A stretch of 64,000 nt of DNA. Source: Exiguobacterium indicum HHS 31 (GTDB lineage Bacteria > Bacillota > Bacilli > Exiguobacteriales > Exiguobacteriaceae). The translations under genes were made by a program, and so were the position numbers. The notes below the pieces were generated by a model. It did no database searches. It saw nothing but the letters and a program-made list of their open reading frames with translations, and was not told the origin of the DNA. This document shows positions 51,761 to 60,670 of the stretch, in pieces. The stretch's first letter is position 1, and each line of letters opens with the position of its first letter. The stretch covers positions 1,488,001-1,552,000 of the forward strand of contig NZ_MPSZ01000001.1 in the NCBI RefSeq assembly GCF_001939065.1, written 5' to 3'.

Positions 51761-53494
51761 TCAGCCATGTTTTGGTAAACGAATCGTAAATGTCGTGCCT
51801 TTGTGCTCTTCCGATGCGATTTCGATCTCACCGTGATGGAGGTCGACAATGTGTTTGACGATGGCTAGTCCAAGACCCGTTCCCCCAGAATTACGGCTTC
51901 GTGCCTTATCGACACGATAGAAACGTTCGAAGATTCGTTGGGTTTCTTTCGGATGAATACCAATTCCGTCATCTTTGATGATGAGTTGGACAGACTCTTC
52001 TCCATCCTCGAGCTGAATCCAGACGTTGCCGCCGTTCGGCGTATAATTCAACGCATTCGCAACCAAGTTAACGACGACCTGTTTCAGACGATTCAGATCT
52101 GCTCGGATGAAGACTTCCTCTTCCATTTCGATATGAATCGTCATCTCTTTTTCTGTTGCTCGTCGATGCAGGAGTGCTGCTGTCTCCCGAACGAGACTTG
52201 TCACGTCAACGATTGCAGTCTCGAGCTGATAGTTATCTTGTTCTAAACGAGACAGCTCAAGCAAATCTTCTACCAATGTCTGCATTCGTTCCGATTCATC
52301 GTGGATGATCCGTAAGAACTGCTCCCGGATTTCCGGAACCTCTTGCGCACCATCGAGTAACGTTTCCGCAAATCCTTTAATGGACGTTAGTGGTGTCTTC
52401 AATTCGTGACTGACATTCGCGACGAAGTCTTTACGCATTTGTTCCAGTTTTTTGATTTCCGTGATGTCGTTAAAGACGACGGTCGTTCCCTGCACGCGAC
52501 CGTTCTTATCGAAAATCGGAGCGGCACTGACCATGAACGTCCGGCTATTGATGCCAAATCGAACACTCGACTGCTTTCGATTCGGTTTTTCCGTCAGATA
52601 GACATCTTCAATCACCTGACTCATTTTTTCGTTCGGAAGTACACGATAGTACAGCTTCCCACTAGACGGTTCATGAATGTTGAACATTTCCCGATACGTC
52701 CGGTTGACGAGCAGGACGTAGCCCTTCTCATCAATCAACATAAGACCGGCGCCCATGTATTCGATCAAAGATTCGAGACGTGCTCGTTGCATTGCTTCAC
52801 CAGACGATGCGTTTTCGAGATTTCGCGCTAATAGATTGATAGAGCGCCCTAAATCGCGTGATTCATCCGGTGCCGCTAATTCATACACACGCGACTTGTA
52901 GTTCCCGTGCGACAGTTCATGTAAAACATCTGTTGCTTCTGCGATTGGACGTAGGAATCGTTTCGTCGACCGATAGATCGTCAAGAATATGATCACTAAC
53001 GAGGCGAGTAGGGACAGAATGATGACCGTCCAAATCCGTGAATAGATGACATTCAAGTCTTGGGCGTAACGAATGAAACTGACGTAGACTTCTCCCCCAT
53101 CCGCTGTCGGAACAGGTTTTGTAAATTGGACGACACTATCATCAGTTTTCGATTCAAATGTGCCCTCGTCAGGAATGGCTGAAAAATTGAGGGTCGCTAC
53201 TTTTAATTTCGTCACATCAACAGGTGTTCCAGCAATGATTTCTCCACGGCTGTTGAATAAAATCATATCGAAATTCGATTCAGCATATAGTTCATTTACA
53301 TACCGAGACATGTCTGGTACTTCTCGATCTCTCAAAATCGTCTCAACTAGCGCTGTTTCATCCATCAATTTTTCTTTTTCATTTTGGACATAGAATTCTT
53401 TGAAGGATTGACCTAATAAAAATCCAAGTGCTACAAGGACGAGACTGATGAACGAAATCATTTTAAAGATAAACCGTTTGCGATACTTACTCAT
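51761..53494 (-). CDS. phoR: Phosphate-regulon sensor histidine kinase PhoR
   Basis: A 577-aa membrane kinase. Two transmembrane helices (about residues 10-30 and 150-172) flank an extracellular sensor loop. They are followed by a HAMP-like linker, a PAS domain (about 235-335, GYVLLVNRTYREMFNI), the H-box NVSHELKTPLTS with His363, and the ATPase boxes NLVANALNYTPNGG, IKDDGIGI and GGTGLGLAIVKHIV. It overlaps phoP by 4 bp. It phosphorylates PhoP, and in Bacillus it responds to phosphate limitation through wall teichoic acid metabolism. Confidence 0.93.
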   Translation of the reverse strand: MSKYRKRFIFKMISFISLVLVALGFLLGQSFKEFYVQNEKEKLMDETALVETILRDREVPDMSRYVNELYAESNFDMILFNSRGEIIAGTPVDVTKLKVATLNFSAIPDEGTFESKTDDSVVQFTKPVPTADGGEVYVSFIRYAQDLNVIYSRIWTVIILSLLASLVIIFLTIYRSTKRFLRPIAEATDVLHELSHGNYKSRVYELAAPDESRDLGRSINLLARNLENASSGEAMQRARLESLIEYMGAGLMLIDEKGYVLLVNRTYREMFNIHEPSSGKLYYRVLPNEKMSQVIEDVYLTEKPNRKQSSVRFGINSRTFMVSAAPIFDKNGRVQGTTVVFNDITEIKKLEQMRKDFVANVSHELKTPLTSIKGFAETLLDGAQEVPEIREQFLRIIHDESERMQTLVEDLLELSRLEQDNYQLETAIVDVTSLVRETAALLHRRATEKEMTIHIEMEEEVFIRADLNRLKQVVVNLVANALNYTPNGGNVWIQLEDGEESVQLIIKDDGIGIHPKETQRIFERFYRVDKARSRNSGGTGLGLAIVKHIVDLHHGEIEIASEEHKGTTFTIRLPKHG

Positions 53495-54201
53495 TCCGCC
53501 TTCGGCTCTTCCATCTTGTAACCTAAACCGCGAATCGTTTTAATGTAAATCGGTTTTTTCGTATTCGGCTCGATTTTCTCTCGGACATGACTAATATGGA
53601 CATCTACGATACGGGTATCGCCAACAAAATCATAATTCCAGATGGCAGATAACAACTGGTCGCGAGTCAACACACGTCCTTTATTTTTTGCAAGGTAAAC
53701 AAGTAACTCAAATTCTTTTGGCGTGAGCTCTAACCGCTCTTCGGCTTTAAATGCTTCGTAATTGTCAGGAACGATTTTGACATCTCCGATAATGATTGTT
53801 CCATCCGTCACTTCTTCCGACGAAGTCGTTTGATGACTCATGCGACGTAAAATTGCTTTTACGCGCGCAACGACTTCACGTGGACTGAATGGTTTCGTCA
53901 AATAATCATCCGCTCCAAGTTCTAATCCGAGAACTTTATCAAATTCGTCATCTTTTGCCGTCAACATCAAAATCGGTGTATTGATTTTTTGCTGGCGGAG
54001 ACGTTTACATACTTCAAGACCATCAAGCTCCGGTAACATCAAATCTAAGACGATCAATGCCGCATCTTGTTTTTCTGCTAATTTTAAACCAGACATCCCA
54101 TCATGAGCTGTTTCAACGATGAAGCCGGCTTGTTCTAAGTTGAACTTCAACAACGTTGCAATCGACAACTCATCATCTACCACGATAATTTTATCTTTCA
54201 A
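53491..54201 (-). CDS. phoP: Phosphate-regulon response regulator PhoP, TTG start
   Basis: A 236-aa OmpR-family regulator. The receiver domain carries Asp53 in IVLDLMLPELDG, and the C-terminal winged helix runs from LTPKEFELLVYLAKNKGRV to IKTIRGLGYKME. The frame extends to 54273. At 54210 an ATG touches GAGGGGG with no spacing, whereas TTG at 54201 is nine bases behind it and gives the family N-terminus (KDKIIVVDDE). TTG is therefore the preferred start. Confidence 0.93.
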   Translation of the reverse strand: MKDKIIVVDDELSIATLLKFNLEQAGFIVETAHDGMSGLKLAEKQDAALIVLDLMLPELDGLEVCKRLRQQKINTPILMLTAKDDEFDKVLGLELGADDYLTKPFSPREVVARVKAILRRMSHQTTSSEEVTDGTIIIGDVKIVPDNYEAFKAEERLELTPKEFELLVYLAKNKGRVLTRDQLLSAIWNYDFVGDTRIVDVHISHVREKIEPNTKKPIYIKTIRGLGYKMEEPKAE

Positions 54202-54362
54202 ACCTTGCATCCCCCTCAAGTTTCCTTCTTTTCGAATGAGGAATTCCGTGGAATCCGCTTCGTCTGTCTTCATCTTACCGACTTTTAATGGAAAACCACA
54301 AATCTTTCTGCAGTTTCTTTACATAATCTTTAAAGGAGATGCCGAATCCAACTAGATCGTTC

Positions 54363-54388
54363 GTGTAAAAGCTAATAAAACGGGGAAA
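54363..54388 (+). promoter_or_regulatory. Candidate sigma-B promoter of the yuiD-like gene
   Basis: GTGTAA (54363-54368), a 14-bp spacer and GGGAAA (54383-54388) fit GTTTAA-N12-14-GGGWAW with one mismatch. It lies 34 bp before the start codon. Prediction only. Confidence 0.5.
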
Positions 54389-54422
54389 CAATACATATCG
54401 TTAATTGTAGGAGGTAGAATGT

Positions 54423-54848
54423 ATGGAATGGAACCATCCCCTTTTTGCAGCCATCACGGCGTGGTTCATCGCTCAAGCAGCGAAGCTTGTCACGAGTTTG
54501 GTTCGGACACGAAAGTTCGACCTGGAAATCATGTTTGCTTCCGGTGGTATGCCTAGTTCACATAGTTCGACTGTCGTCGCCTTAGCCGTTGTCATCGGTT
54601 TTCAGGAGGGCTTCTCGTCTCCGATTTTCGCACTGGCTGTCATCTTTGCGACAATCATCATGTATGATGCGACCGGTGTCAGACAAGCAGTCGGTGTTCA
54701 GGCAAAACTACTCAATGATTATTTCAAAGGAATTCGCCATGAGACCCCTCTCCTGAATGAGCTCGTCGGTCATACCGAGTTTCAGGTGTTCGTCGGTCTG
54801 TTACTCGGACTAGTCGTCGGTCTTCTATGGCCCGTCTTCTTCTTTTAA
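54423..54848 (+). CDS. DUF212/YuiD-family membrane protein
   Basis: A 141-aa protein with three to four hydrophobic helices. The conserved GGMPSSHSSTVVALA block resembles part of the acid-phosphatase/PAP2 signature, followed by MYDATGVRQAVGVQAKLLN and NELVGHTEFQVFVGLLLG. It may be a membrane-bound phosphatase related to PAP2, but activity is not proven for the family. AGGAGG lies eight bases before the ATG. Single gene with a sigma-B-like promoter and a terminator shared with the convergent dehydrogenase. Confidence 0.88.
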   Translation: MEWNHPLFAAITAWFIAQAAKLVTSLVRTRKFDLEIMFASGGMPSSHSSTVVALAVVIGFQEGFSSPIFALAVIFATIIMYDATGVRQAVGVQAKLLNDYFKGIRHETPLLNELVGHTEFQVFVGLLLGLVVGLLWPVFFF

Positions 54849-54862
54849 TCCTATGATGTACA

Positions 54863-54894
54863 ACAGCCCATCCAATAATCGGATGGGCTGTTTG
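54863..54894. terminator. Bidirectional terminator between the yuiD-like gene and the alcohol dehydrogenase gene
   Basis: AACAGCCCATCC-AATAATC-GGATGGGCTGTTT, with a 12-bp near-perfect stem between two convergent genes. Confidence 0.82.
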
Positions 54895-54907
54895 AGTATG
54901 ATATAGC

Positions 54908-56047
54908 TTATGGTTTCAAGACGACCTTGATACATCCATCTGTCCGATCATTAAATGTCTGATAGGCAGAAGCAGCATCATCAAGTGCCACTCGGTGTGT
55001 CACGATATCCGTCGGATCAAATTCTTGATTGATGATTTTCTGGAACAGTTCCGGCATCAAATGAATGACTGGTGCTTGTCCCATTTTCAGCGTAATATTT
55101 CGGGTAAAGAAATCGCCAAGTGGAAACTGATTATATTTTTTAGCGTAGACGCCTGTCAACTGCACAGTACCAAATTTCCGGACAGCGTCCTTTGCAATGT
55201 CAATGGCACTCAACGTTCCACCTTGTAGACCAATCTTTTGTTCAATTTTTTCTACAGGGGACATCTTCCCATCAAAACCGACGCAATCAATTACGACGTC
55301 TGCTCCACCTTGTGTCAGCTCTTTAATATACGCACCACTTTCTGCGTGATCCGAGAAATTTACTGTCTCGACTTTATTCGTGACTTTAGCATGATTTAAT
55401 CGATACACTTGATCATCCACCGCAATGACTCGCTTTGCTCCTTGCATCCATGCAAATTTTTGTGTCATTAGTCCAACTGGTCCTGATCCGAGTACGACGA
55501 CCGTATCTCCTTTTTTCACACCCGCATGCAGGACACTCCAATACGCCGTAGGTAAAACGTCAGATAAGAACAATAATGCCTCATCTTCTAATTCGCATGA
55601 TTCAGGAATCACGAGTGGCATGAAATTCCCGAACGGAACTTTTAAATATTCCGCCTGACCACCGGGATGTCCACCAAACTCTTCTGTAAAACCGAAGTAC
55701 CCACCTGTATCGACATGGGGATTTCCGTTCGAGTTATCACATTGACTCTCCATATCATGTTCACAAAAGAAACAGTGACCACAAGCAACATTAAACGGTA
55801 ACACGACGCGGTCGCCACGCTTGACCTTCGTCACACCTGGTCCAACCTCTTCAACGATGCCCATCGGTTCATGACCAATGACATAATCTTTGTGAGCCGG
55901 CATATTTCCTTGATAGATGTGTAAATCTGATCCACAAATGGCAGTCGATGTGATTTTGACGATGATATCATCGTTTTTATCAATCGATGGATCCTGGACT
56001 TGTTTGACTTGAACATCTTTTGCTCCTTGGTATGTTACGGCGCGCAT
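54908..56047 (-). CDS. adhB: Zinc-dependent alcohol dehydrogenase (AdhB-like)
   Basis: A 379-aa medium-chain dehydrogenase. Catalytic zinc ligands lie in AICGSDLH and GHEPMGIVEEVG, structural zinc cysteines in CGHCFFCEHDMESQC, and the NAD-binding GSGPVGLMTQ motif follows. It resembles B. subtilis AdhB and formaldehyde-dehydrogenase-like members (long insert HVDTGGYFGF). The substrate is not certain. AAGGGGG precedes the ATG. A GGGTAA about 70 bp upstream might belong to a weak sigma-B promoter, but the -35 match is poor. Confidence 0.85.
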   Translation of the reverse strand: MRAVTYQGAKDVQVKQVQDPSIDKNDDIIVKITSTAICGSDLHIYQGNMPAHKDYVIGHEPMGIVEEVGPGVTKVKRGDRVVLPFNVACGHCFFCEHDMESQCDNSNGNPHVDTGGYFGFTEEFGGHPGGQAEYLKVPFGNFMPLVIPESCELEDEALLFLSDVLPTAYWSVLHAGVKKGDTVVVLGSGPVGLMTQKFAWMQGAKRVIAVDDQVYRLNHAKVTNKVETVNFSDHAESGAYIKELTQGGADVVIDCVGFDGKMSPVEKIEQKIGLQGGTLSAIDIAKDAVRKFGTVQLTGVYAKKYNQFPLGDFFTRNITLKMGQAPVIHLMPELFQKIINQEFDPTDIVTHRVALDDAASAYQTFNDRTDGCIKVVLKP

Positions 56048-56212
56048 ATGGCATCCCCCTTAGTGGAATAAAATGACGTACCTTTGTCCTTACCCTAATA
56101 CAATCTTTTTTTCTACATGTTTATTGAAATTGGAACTTTTCTCCTATGTGTATCGTATGTTGTGAAAAACACACTTTACACAATTAACCTATGAATGAAA
56201 GGAGGCACTCGC

Positions 56213-56449
56213 GTGGCACGATGCACCGTTTGTCGTCAATCCTGGTCTGCTCGAACAATCTATCGTTTAATGTGGTCTGCTCACGGACTGCCCTGTCCGC
56301 ATTGTCAAAACTCACAACACCTCCATATGGAACATCAAGGTCACTTCCTTCGAATCGGATATTTGATTCCGTGGCTGACATTTCTTCTTATACTGGTCTG
56401 CCCTTGGTATGCCAAGTTATCGCACTATGCTTCTCCTCATCGATTATGA
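56213..56449 (+). CDS. CXXC-20-CXXC zinc-ribbon membrane protein
   Basis: A 78-aa protein. The N-terminal CTVC and CPHC pairs are separated by exactly 20 residues, the pattern of the CXXC-20-CXXC family, and should bind zinc. A hydrophobic segment (residues about 48-66, IGYLIPWLTFLLILVC) follows, then a short His/Pro tail. The function is unknown. AAAGGAGG lies seven bases before GTG at 56213 (ARCTVC), which I choose over upstream ATGs that overlap the ribosome site. It ends in a terminator shared with mdh. Confidence 0.75.
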   Translation: MARCTVCRQSWSARTIYRLMWSAHGLPCPHCQNSQHLHMEHQGHFLRIGYLIPWLTFLLILVCPWYAKLSHYASPHRL

Positions 56450-56456
56450 CGAGATG

Positions 56457-56499
56457 AAAAAAGACGAACTTGTCGAAAGTGACAAGTTCGTCTTTTTTT
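56457..56499. terminator. Bidirectional terminator between the CXXC gene and mdh
   Basis: AAAAAAGACGAACTTGTC-GAAA-GTGACAAGTTCGTCTTTTTTT, a long near-perfect stem with A and T runs on the two sides. Confidence 0.88.
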
Positions 56500-56502
56500 G
56501 AA

Positions 56503-57441
56503 TCAAGATTTTAATAAGTCGAGTACAGAACGGACTGTAGAGGCAGAGCGATTCAAAGCCTCTTGCTCCTCAGTCGTCAGTTCGAGTTCATAGACATGCT
56601 CGACACCGTTTCCGCCAAGAATGACCGGTACACCGAAATACATATCGTCATATGCATATTCGCCTTCGAGATAAGCAATGGCAGGTAGAATACGTCGCTG
56701 GTCCTTCAAGATCGCCTCGACCATCTCAGCAATTGCTGCTGCCGGTGCGTAGTAAGCGGAACCGTTTCCGAGTAACTGAACGATTTCACCGCCGCCTTTA
56801 CGTGTTCGGTCAACGATCGCCTCTAACCGCTCCTTGGATATCAGTTTCTCGATTGGAATGCCTCCCGCCTGAGAATAGCGCAGTAGTGGCACCATGTCAT
56901 CCCCGTGTCCGCCGAGTACGAATCCCGATACATCCTTTACAGAAACGTTCAGTTCCTCTGCTAAGAATGTCCGGAAACGTGCCGTGTCGAGGACACCGGA
57001 TTGACCGATGACACGCTCTTTCGGAAAACCAGATGCTTGATAGACTGTATACGTCATCGCATCGACCGGATTCGTCAAAACGATGATGATTGATTCCGGT
57101 GCATGCGCGACGATTTCCTTCGTCACAGCCGTCATGACGGCAGCATTCGTACTCACGAGGTCCTCGCGGCTCATCCCTGGCTTCCGAGCGATACCGGCAG
57201 TGATGACGACGATATCCGCACCGTTGATGTCGGCATAATTCGATGTCCCTTTTACTGAAGCATCAAACCCGAGGATCGGCGCTGCCTCTTGCATATCGAG
57301 CGCCTTTCCTTTCGTCGGATTCTCTTGCTCGGGTCGGTCGACGAGGACGACATCTCCTAGCTCTCGCTGAGCAAGATAGAGTGCTGTCGTTGCGCCCGTA
57401 AAGCCACTTCCTATGACTGCGATCTTCTTCCGTCTGTTCAT
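56503..57441 (-). CDS. mdh: Malate dehydrogenase
   Basis: A 312-aa NAD-dependent enzyme of the LDH-like MDH group. The NAD motif [10 protein letters not shown] lies at residues 11-20. The substrate loop with [11 protein letters not shown] carries the Arg residues, [16 protein letters not shown] follows, and the catalytic His lies in [11 protein letters not shown]. It is the third gene of citZ-icd-mdh, 22 bp after icd. Confidence 0.95.
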   Translation of the reverse strand: MNRRKKIAVIGSGFTGATTALYLAQRELGDVVLVDRPEQENPTKGKALDMQEAAPILGFDASVKGTSNYADINGADIVVITAGIARKPGMSREDLVSTNAAVMTAVTKEIVAHAPESIIIVLTNPVDAMTYTVYQASGFPKERVIGQSGVLDTARFRTFLAEELNVSVKDVSGFVLGGHGDDMVPLLRYSQAGGIPIEKLISKERLEAIVDRTRKGGGEIVQLLGNGSAYYAPAAAIAEMVEAILKDQRRILPAIAYLEGEYAYDDMYFGVPVILGGNGVEHVYELELTTEEQEALNRSASTVRSVLDLLKS

Positions 57442-57463
57442 CGACTCATTCCTCCTGATCGGA

Positions 57464-58738
57464 TTACATGTTTTTGATGAGTTCGTCCGCGAATTCAGAA
57501 CACTTCACTTCAGTCGCACCATCCATGAGACGTGCGAAGTCGTATGTGACGACTTTCGATTCAATCGATGTTTCCATCGATTTGATGATGAGATCTGCTG
57601 CTTCGTTCCAGCCGAGGTGACGGAACATCATTTCGCCTGACAAGATGACAGACGATGGGTTTACTTTATCAAGTCCAGCGTATTTCGGTGCTGTACCGTG
57701 AGTGGCTTCAAAGATCGCATGACCTGTCATGTAGTTGATGTTTGCTCCAGGTGCGATTCCGATACCACCGACTTGTGCAGCAAGTGCATCTGAGATGTAG
57801 TCACCGTTCAAGTTCATTGTCGCAACGACATCGAACTCTTTTGGACGAGTCAAGATTTGTTGTAAGAAGATATCAGCGATTGAGTCTTTCACGATCAACT
57901 TACCAGCAGCTTCTGCGTCTGCTTGTGCCTTGTTCGCAGCATCTGTTCCTTTTTCTTCCTTGATGCGATCGTACTGGTTCCAAGTGAAGACGTGCTCTGC
58001 GTATTCACGCTCAGCAAGCTCGTAGCCCCAGTTTTTGAAAGCACCCTCAGTGAACTTCATGATGTTTCCTTTATGAACGAGCGTCAATGAAGCACGTTTG
58101 TTCTCGAGTGCATATTCGATTGCTGCACGAACAAGGCGTTCTGTTCCCTCTTTTGAAATCGGTTTGATTCCAAGACCAGATGTCTCAGGGAAGCGGATTT
58201 TATTGACACCCATTTCGTTTTGAAGGAACTCAAGCAGTTTTGCAGCGCCTTCGCTGCCTTCTGCGTATTCGATTCCGGCGTAGATGTCTTCAGTATTTTC
58301 ACGGAAGATGACCATGTCTGTATCTTCTGGGCGTTTAACCGGTGAAGGAACACCTGTGAAGTAACGAACTGGACGAAGACATGTGTACAAATCAAGCTCT
58401 TGACGTAGAGCAACGTTCAACGAACGGATTCCGCCGCCGACTGGTGTCGTAAGTGGTCCTTTGATTGCGATGATGTGCTCGCGAATGAGGTCAAGTGTCT
58501 CTTCCGGTAACCAGTTGCCTGTTTTGTTGAATGCTTTTTCACCAGCGTAGACTTCTTTCCATTCGATTTTCTTTTCACCGTTGTATGCTTTTTCAACTGC
58601 TGCATCAAACACACGTACCGCTGCGTTCCAGATGTCAGGTCCTGTTCCGTCACCAATGATGAACGGAATGATTGGAGCGTTTGGAACTTGAAGTGTACCG
58701 TTAGTTACTGTGATGTTTTCGCCTTGAAGTGTAGCCAT
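57464..58738 (-). CDS. icd: NADP-dependent isocitrate dehydrogenase
   Basis: Converts isocitrate to 2-oxoglutarate. The 424 aa include [20 protein letters not shown] in two adjoining motifs with the active-site serine loop, the isocitrate Arg residues (LRPVRYF), [14 protein letters not shown], and the C-terminal [19 protein letters not shown] metal-binding region. It follows citZ by 71 bp in the TCA operon. Confidence 0.96.
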   Translation of the reverse strand: MATLQGENITVTNGTLQVPNAPIIPFIIGDGTGPDIWNAAVRVFDAAVEKAYNGEKKIEWKEVYAGEKAFNKTGNWLPEETLDLIREHIIAIKGPLTTPVGGGIRSLNVALRQELDLYTCLRPVRYFTGVPSPVKRPEDTDMVIFRENTEDIYAGIEYAEGSEGAAKLLEFLQNEMGVNKIRFPETSGLGIKPISKEGTERLVRAAIEYALENKRASLTLVHKGNIMKFTEGAFKNWGYELAEREYAEHVFTWNQYDRIKEEKGTDAANKAQADAEAAGKLIVKDSIADIFLQQILTRPKEFDVVATMNLNGDYISDALAAQVGGIGIAPGANINYMTGHAIFEATHGTAPKYAGLDKVNPSSVILSGEMMFRHLGWNEAADLIIKSMETSIESKVVTYDFARLMDGATEVKCSEFADELIKNM

Positions 58739-58809
58739 GTCTAAAAATCCCCCTTAAGTAATTGTAATCTACATCAAAAATCAGGAGAGGATTGCTCCTC
58801 CCCGTCCTT

Positions 58810-59922
58810 TTAACGTTCTTGGATGGACACGTATGTCCGGTGCGTTTCACCCGTGTAGTCTGCACGCGGGCGAATCAGACGGTTATCGCTATACTGCTCT
58901 AAAATGTGCGCCAACCAACCTGACATCCGACTTACTGCAAAGATTGGAGTGAATAGTTCTGTATCAAGTCCAAGTGCATGGTACGTAGAAGCGGAATAGA
59001 AATCAACATTTGGTTTCAATCCTTTTTCCGATTGGACGATTTCGTCGATCTTAACTGACATCTCATACCATTTCGGCTCCCCGATTTGAGCAGTCAGCTG
59101 ACGACTCATTTCTTGAAGGTGCTTCGCACGTGGATCGCCGTCCTTGTAGACACGGTGACCGAAGCCCATGATTTTTTGCTTGTTCTCAAGTTTATTATGA
59201 ACATACTCGTCAACCTTTTCAACCGAATCAATTTCTAACAACATCTTCATGACGGCTTCGTTCGCGCCACCGTGAAGTGGTCCTTTTAATGCGCCCATCG
59301 CTGCCGTCACACCTGAGTAGACGTCAGAGAGCGTCGCGACACACACGCGTGCTGTGAACGTCGAAGCGTTCAACTCGTGGTCAGCGTGAAGAACGAGCGC
59401 TTGGTTGAAAGCTTTTTCTGCAACTTCCGTTGGCTCTTCACCCGTCAACATGAACAAGAAGTTTCCTGCGTATGAAAGACCCGTTTTAGGTGCGATCGGC
59501 TCTTGTCCTTTTTTAATACGGGCGTAAGCTGTGACGAGTGTTGCGATTTGTGCCTGTAATTTGATGGCTTTAGCGTAATTCGCCTCAGTCGACATATCTT
59601 CCGATGTCTCATCGTAAAGCGCGAGTTGAGAGAGCGCTGTTCGAATCGTCGCCATCGCATTCGCCGACTTCGGTGCTGCCTTCATTGTTTCAAGAACGGC
59701 AGTCGCAACCGTTGCTTCGGAAATGAGTGCTTCCGATAGTTGCTTCAATTCCTCTTCTTTTGGTAGACGGTCGTTCCACAACAAGAAGACGACTTCCTCA
59801 AATGAGGCGTGCTCCGCCAAATCATCAATCGTATAACCGCCATACGTCAATTGACCATCGATGATCGAACTGATTTTCGATGAAGTCGCGACGATTCCTT
59901 CTAAACCTTTAGTTTGCGTCAT
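58810..59922 (-). CDS. citZ: Citrate synthase
   Basis: Condenses acetyl-CoA and oxaloacetate. The 370-aa Bacillus type has active-site histidines in HGGANEAVM and GFGHRVYKDGDPRA and a catalytic Asp in VDFYSASTYHALG. AAAGGGGG precedes the ATG. The upstream region holds a cre-like site, a hairpin with seven T, and a promoter, so expression should be tied to carbon status. Confidence 0.95.
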   Translation of the reverse strand: MTQTKGLEGIVATSSKISSIIDGQLTYGGYTIDDLAEHASFEEVVFLLWNDRLPKEEELKQLSEALISEATVATAVLETMKAAPKSANAMATIRTALSQLALYDETSEDMSTEANYAKAIKLQAQIATLVTAYARIKKGQEPIAPKTGLSYAGNFLFMLTGEEPTEVAEKAFNQALVLHADHELNASTFTARVCVATLSDVYSGVTAAMGALKGPLHGGANEAVMKMLLEIDSVEKVDEYVHNKLENKQKIMGFGHRVYKDGDPRAKHLQEMSRQLTAQIGEPKWYEMSVKIDEIVQSEKGLKPNVDFYSASTYHALGLDTELFTPIFAVSRMSGWLAHILEQYSDNRLIRPRADYTGETHRTYVSIQER

Positions 59923-59953
59923 GACAATAATCCCCCTTTTTTTCCCCAGAAAT

Positions 59954-59968
59954 TTAAAACGCTTTCAT
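59954..59968 (-). promoter_or_regulatory. Candidate CcpA cre site before citZ
   Basis: On the minus strand ATGAAAGCGTTTTAA matches WTGNAANCGNWNNCW at all but one position. It lies 31 bp before the citZ start. CcpA control of citZ is established in B. subtilis; this site is a prediction. Confidence 0.6.
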
Positions 59969-59978
59969 TTCCGTATTG

Positions 59979-60040
59979 AAAAAAAGACGTCCACTCAAGA
60001 GTCGTTCCCCATGCTTGTAGCGCTGTACTCTTGAATAGAC
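59979..60040 (-). terminator. Terminator hairpin in the citZ leader
   Basis: On the minus strand GTCTATTCAAGAGT (60027-60040) pairs over all 14 positions (two wobbles) with ACTCTTGAGTGGAC (59989-60002) across a 24-nt loop. Seven T follow at 59979-59985. It lies directly behind a promoter-like sequence (60059-60087), so it may be a citZ attenuator rather than only the end of the upstream DUF441 gene, whose stop is about 100 bp away. Confidence 0.7.
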
Positions 60041-60058
60041 CATCTTGTTTCTGTTCTT

Positions 60059-60087
60059 AGTATAAACAAAAATACCCAAAAAGTGAA
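60059..60087 (-). promoter_or_regulatory. Probable citZ promoter
   Basis: On the minus strand TTCACT (60082-60087), a 17-bp spacer and TATACT (60059-60064). It would start the transcript near 60052, about 12 nt before the terminator hairpin and 130 nt before citZ. Confidence 0.58.
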
Positions 60088-60140
60088 TGAACTTGCATAC
60101 TATTATCAAAAAATTAATTCAGTTACTTTGCTGATTCGGC

Positions 60141-60611
60141 TCATCCTGTGAACGCTTTTGCGATGACATCCCACATTCCAATGACGAGCGCCGCGATTCC
60201 AGCACCAATCAATGGTCCAACCGGTACACCTCTAAAGAGTCCGACTGCAAGAATCGTTCCAGCTAGCAAGGCTGTCGTCACGAGTGGATCTTCTTTCATC
60301 AGTCCAACACCGTGTGCTGCGACGATTGCAACAAAGATTCCTGATAAAAATGAGATGATGCCGATGTGTCCCCGAATACTTTGGAGCAACTCCTTAAATC
60401 CGATATCCCCTGCTGCAATCGGTACGAGGATCGCTGCCGTGATCAATGTGACGCCCCACGTGATCCCTTTTGCCTGTAAGGAAGGAAACAGTCTACCATC
60501 CAGCCCGATCGCCTTGATGATCAGCAGGAAGGCTGCAGCGATGATTAATGATTTATTTTGTGCGATGACCCCAATGAAGACGAGGGCAATCAAAAAAAGA
60601 TAAGCTTCCAT
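60141..60611 (-). CDS. ytwI: UPF0756/DUF441 membrane protein (YtwI-like)
   Basis: A 156-aa protein with four to five hydrophobic helices. The family motifs are NKSLIIAAAFLLIIK near the N-terminus, GITWGVTLITAAILVPIAAG, and LFRGVPVGPLIGAGIAAL near the end. The function is unknown. It lies between pyk and citZ, as ytwI does in B. subtilis. Confidence 0.87.
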   Translation of the reverse strand: MEAYLFLIALVFIGVIAQNKSLIIAAAFLLIIKAIGLDGRLFPSLQAKGITWGVTLITAAILVPIAAGDIGFKELLQSIRGHIGIISFLSGIFVAIVAAHGVGLMKEDPLVTTALLAGTILAVGLFRGVPVGPLIGAGIAALVIGMWDVIAKAFTG

Positions 60612-60626
60612 ACGTCCTCCTCATAC

Positions 60627-60661
60627 AAAAAAAGACGGACATGACCTAAGTCACGTCCGTC
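60627..60661 (-). terminator. Intrinsic terminator of pfkA-pyk
   Basis: On the minus strand GACGGACGTGAC-TTAG-GTCATGTCCGTC is followed by seven T, between pyk and the DUF441 gene. Confidence 0.85.
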
Positions 60662-60670
60662 ATGAATGGA

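Noticed and set aside
56048-56110. Sigma-B promoter before adhB
   Set aside because: GGGTAA is present, but the best -35 is only a 4 of 6 match at 15-bp spacing, so it is mentioned only in the gene entry.
60148-60603. 151-aa open frame antisense to the DUF441 gene
   Set aside because: It lies wholly inside a well-conserved membrane protein gene on the other strand, has no ribosome site, and its Ser/Pro/Thr-rich composition is what antisense reading of hydrophobic codons gives.
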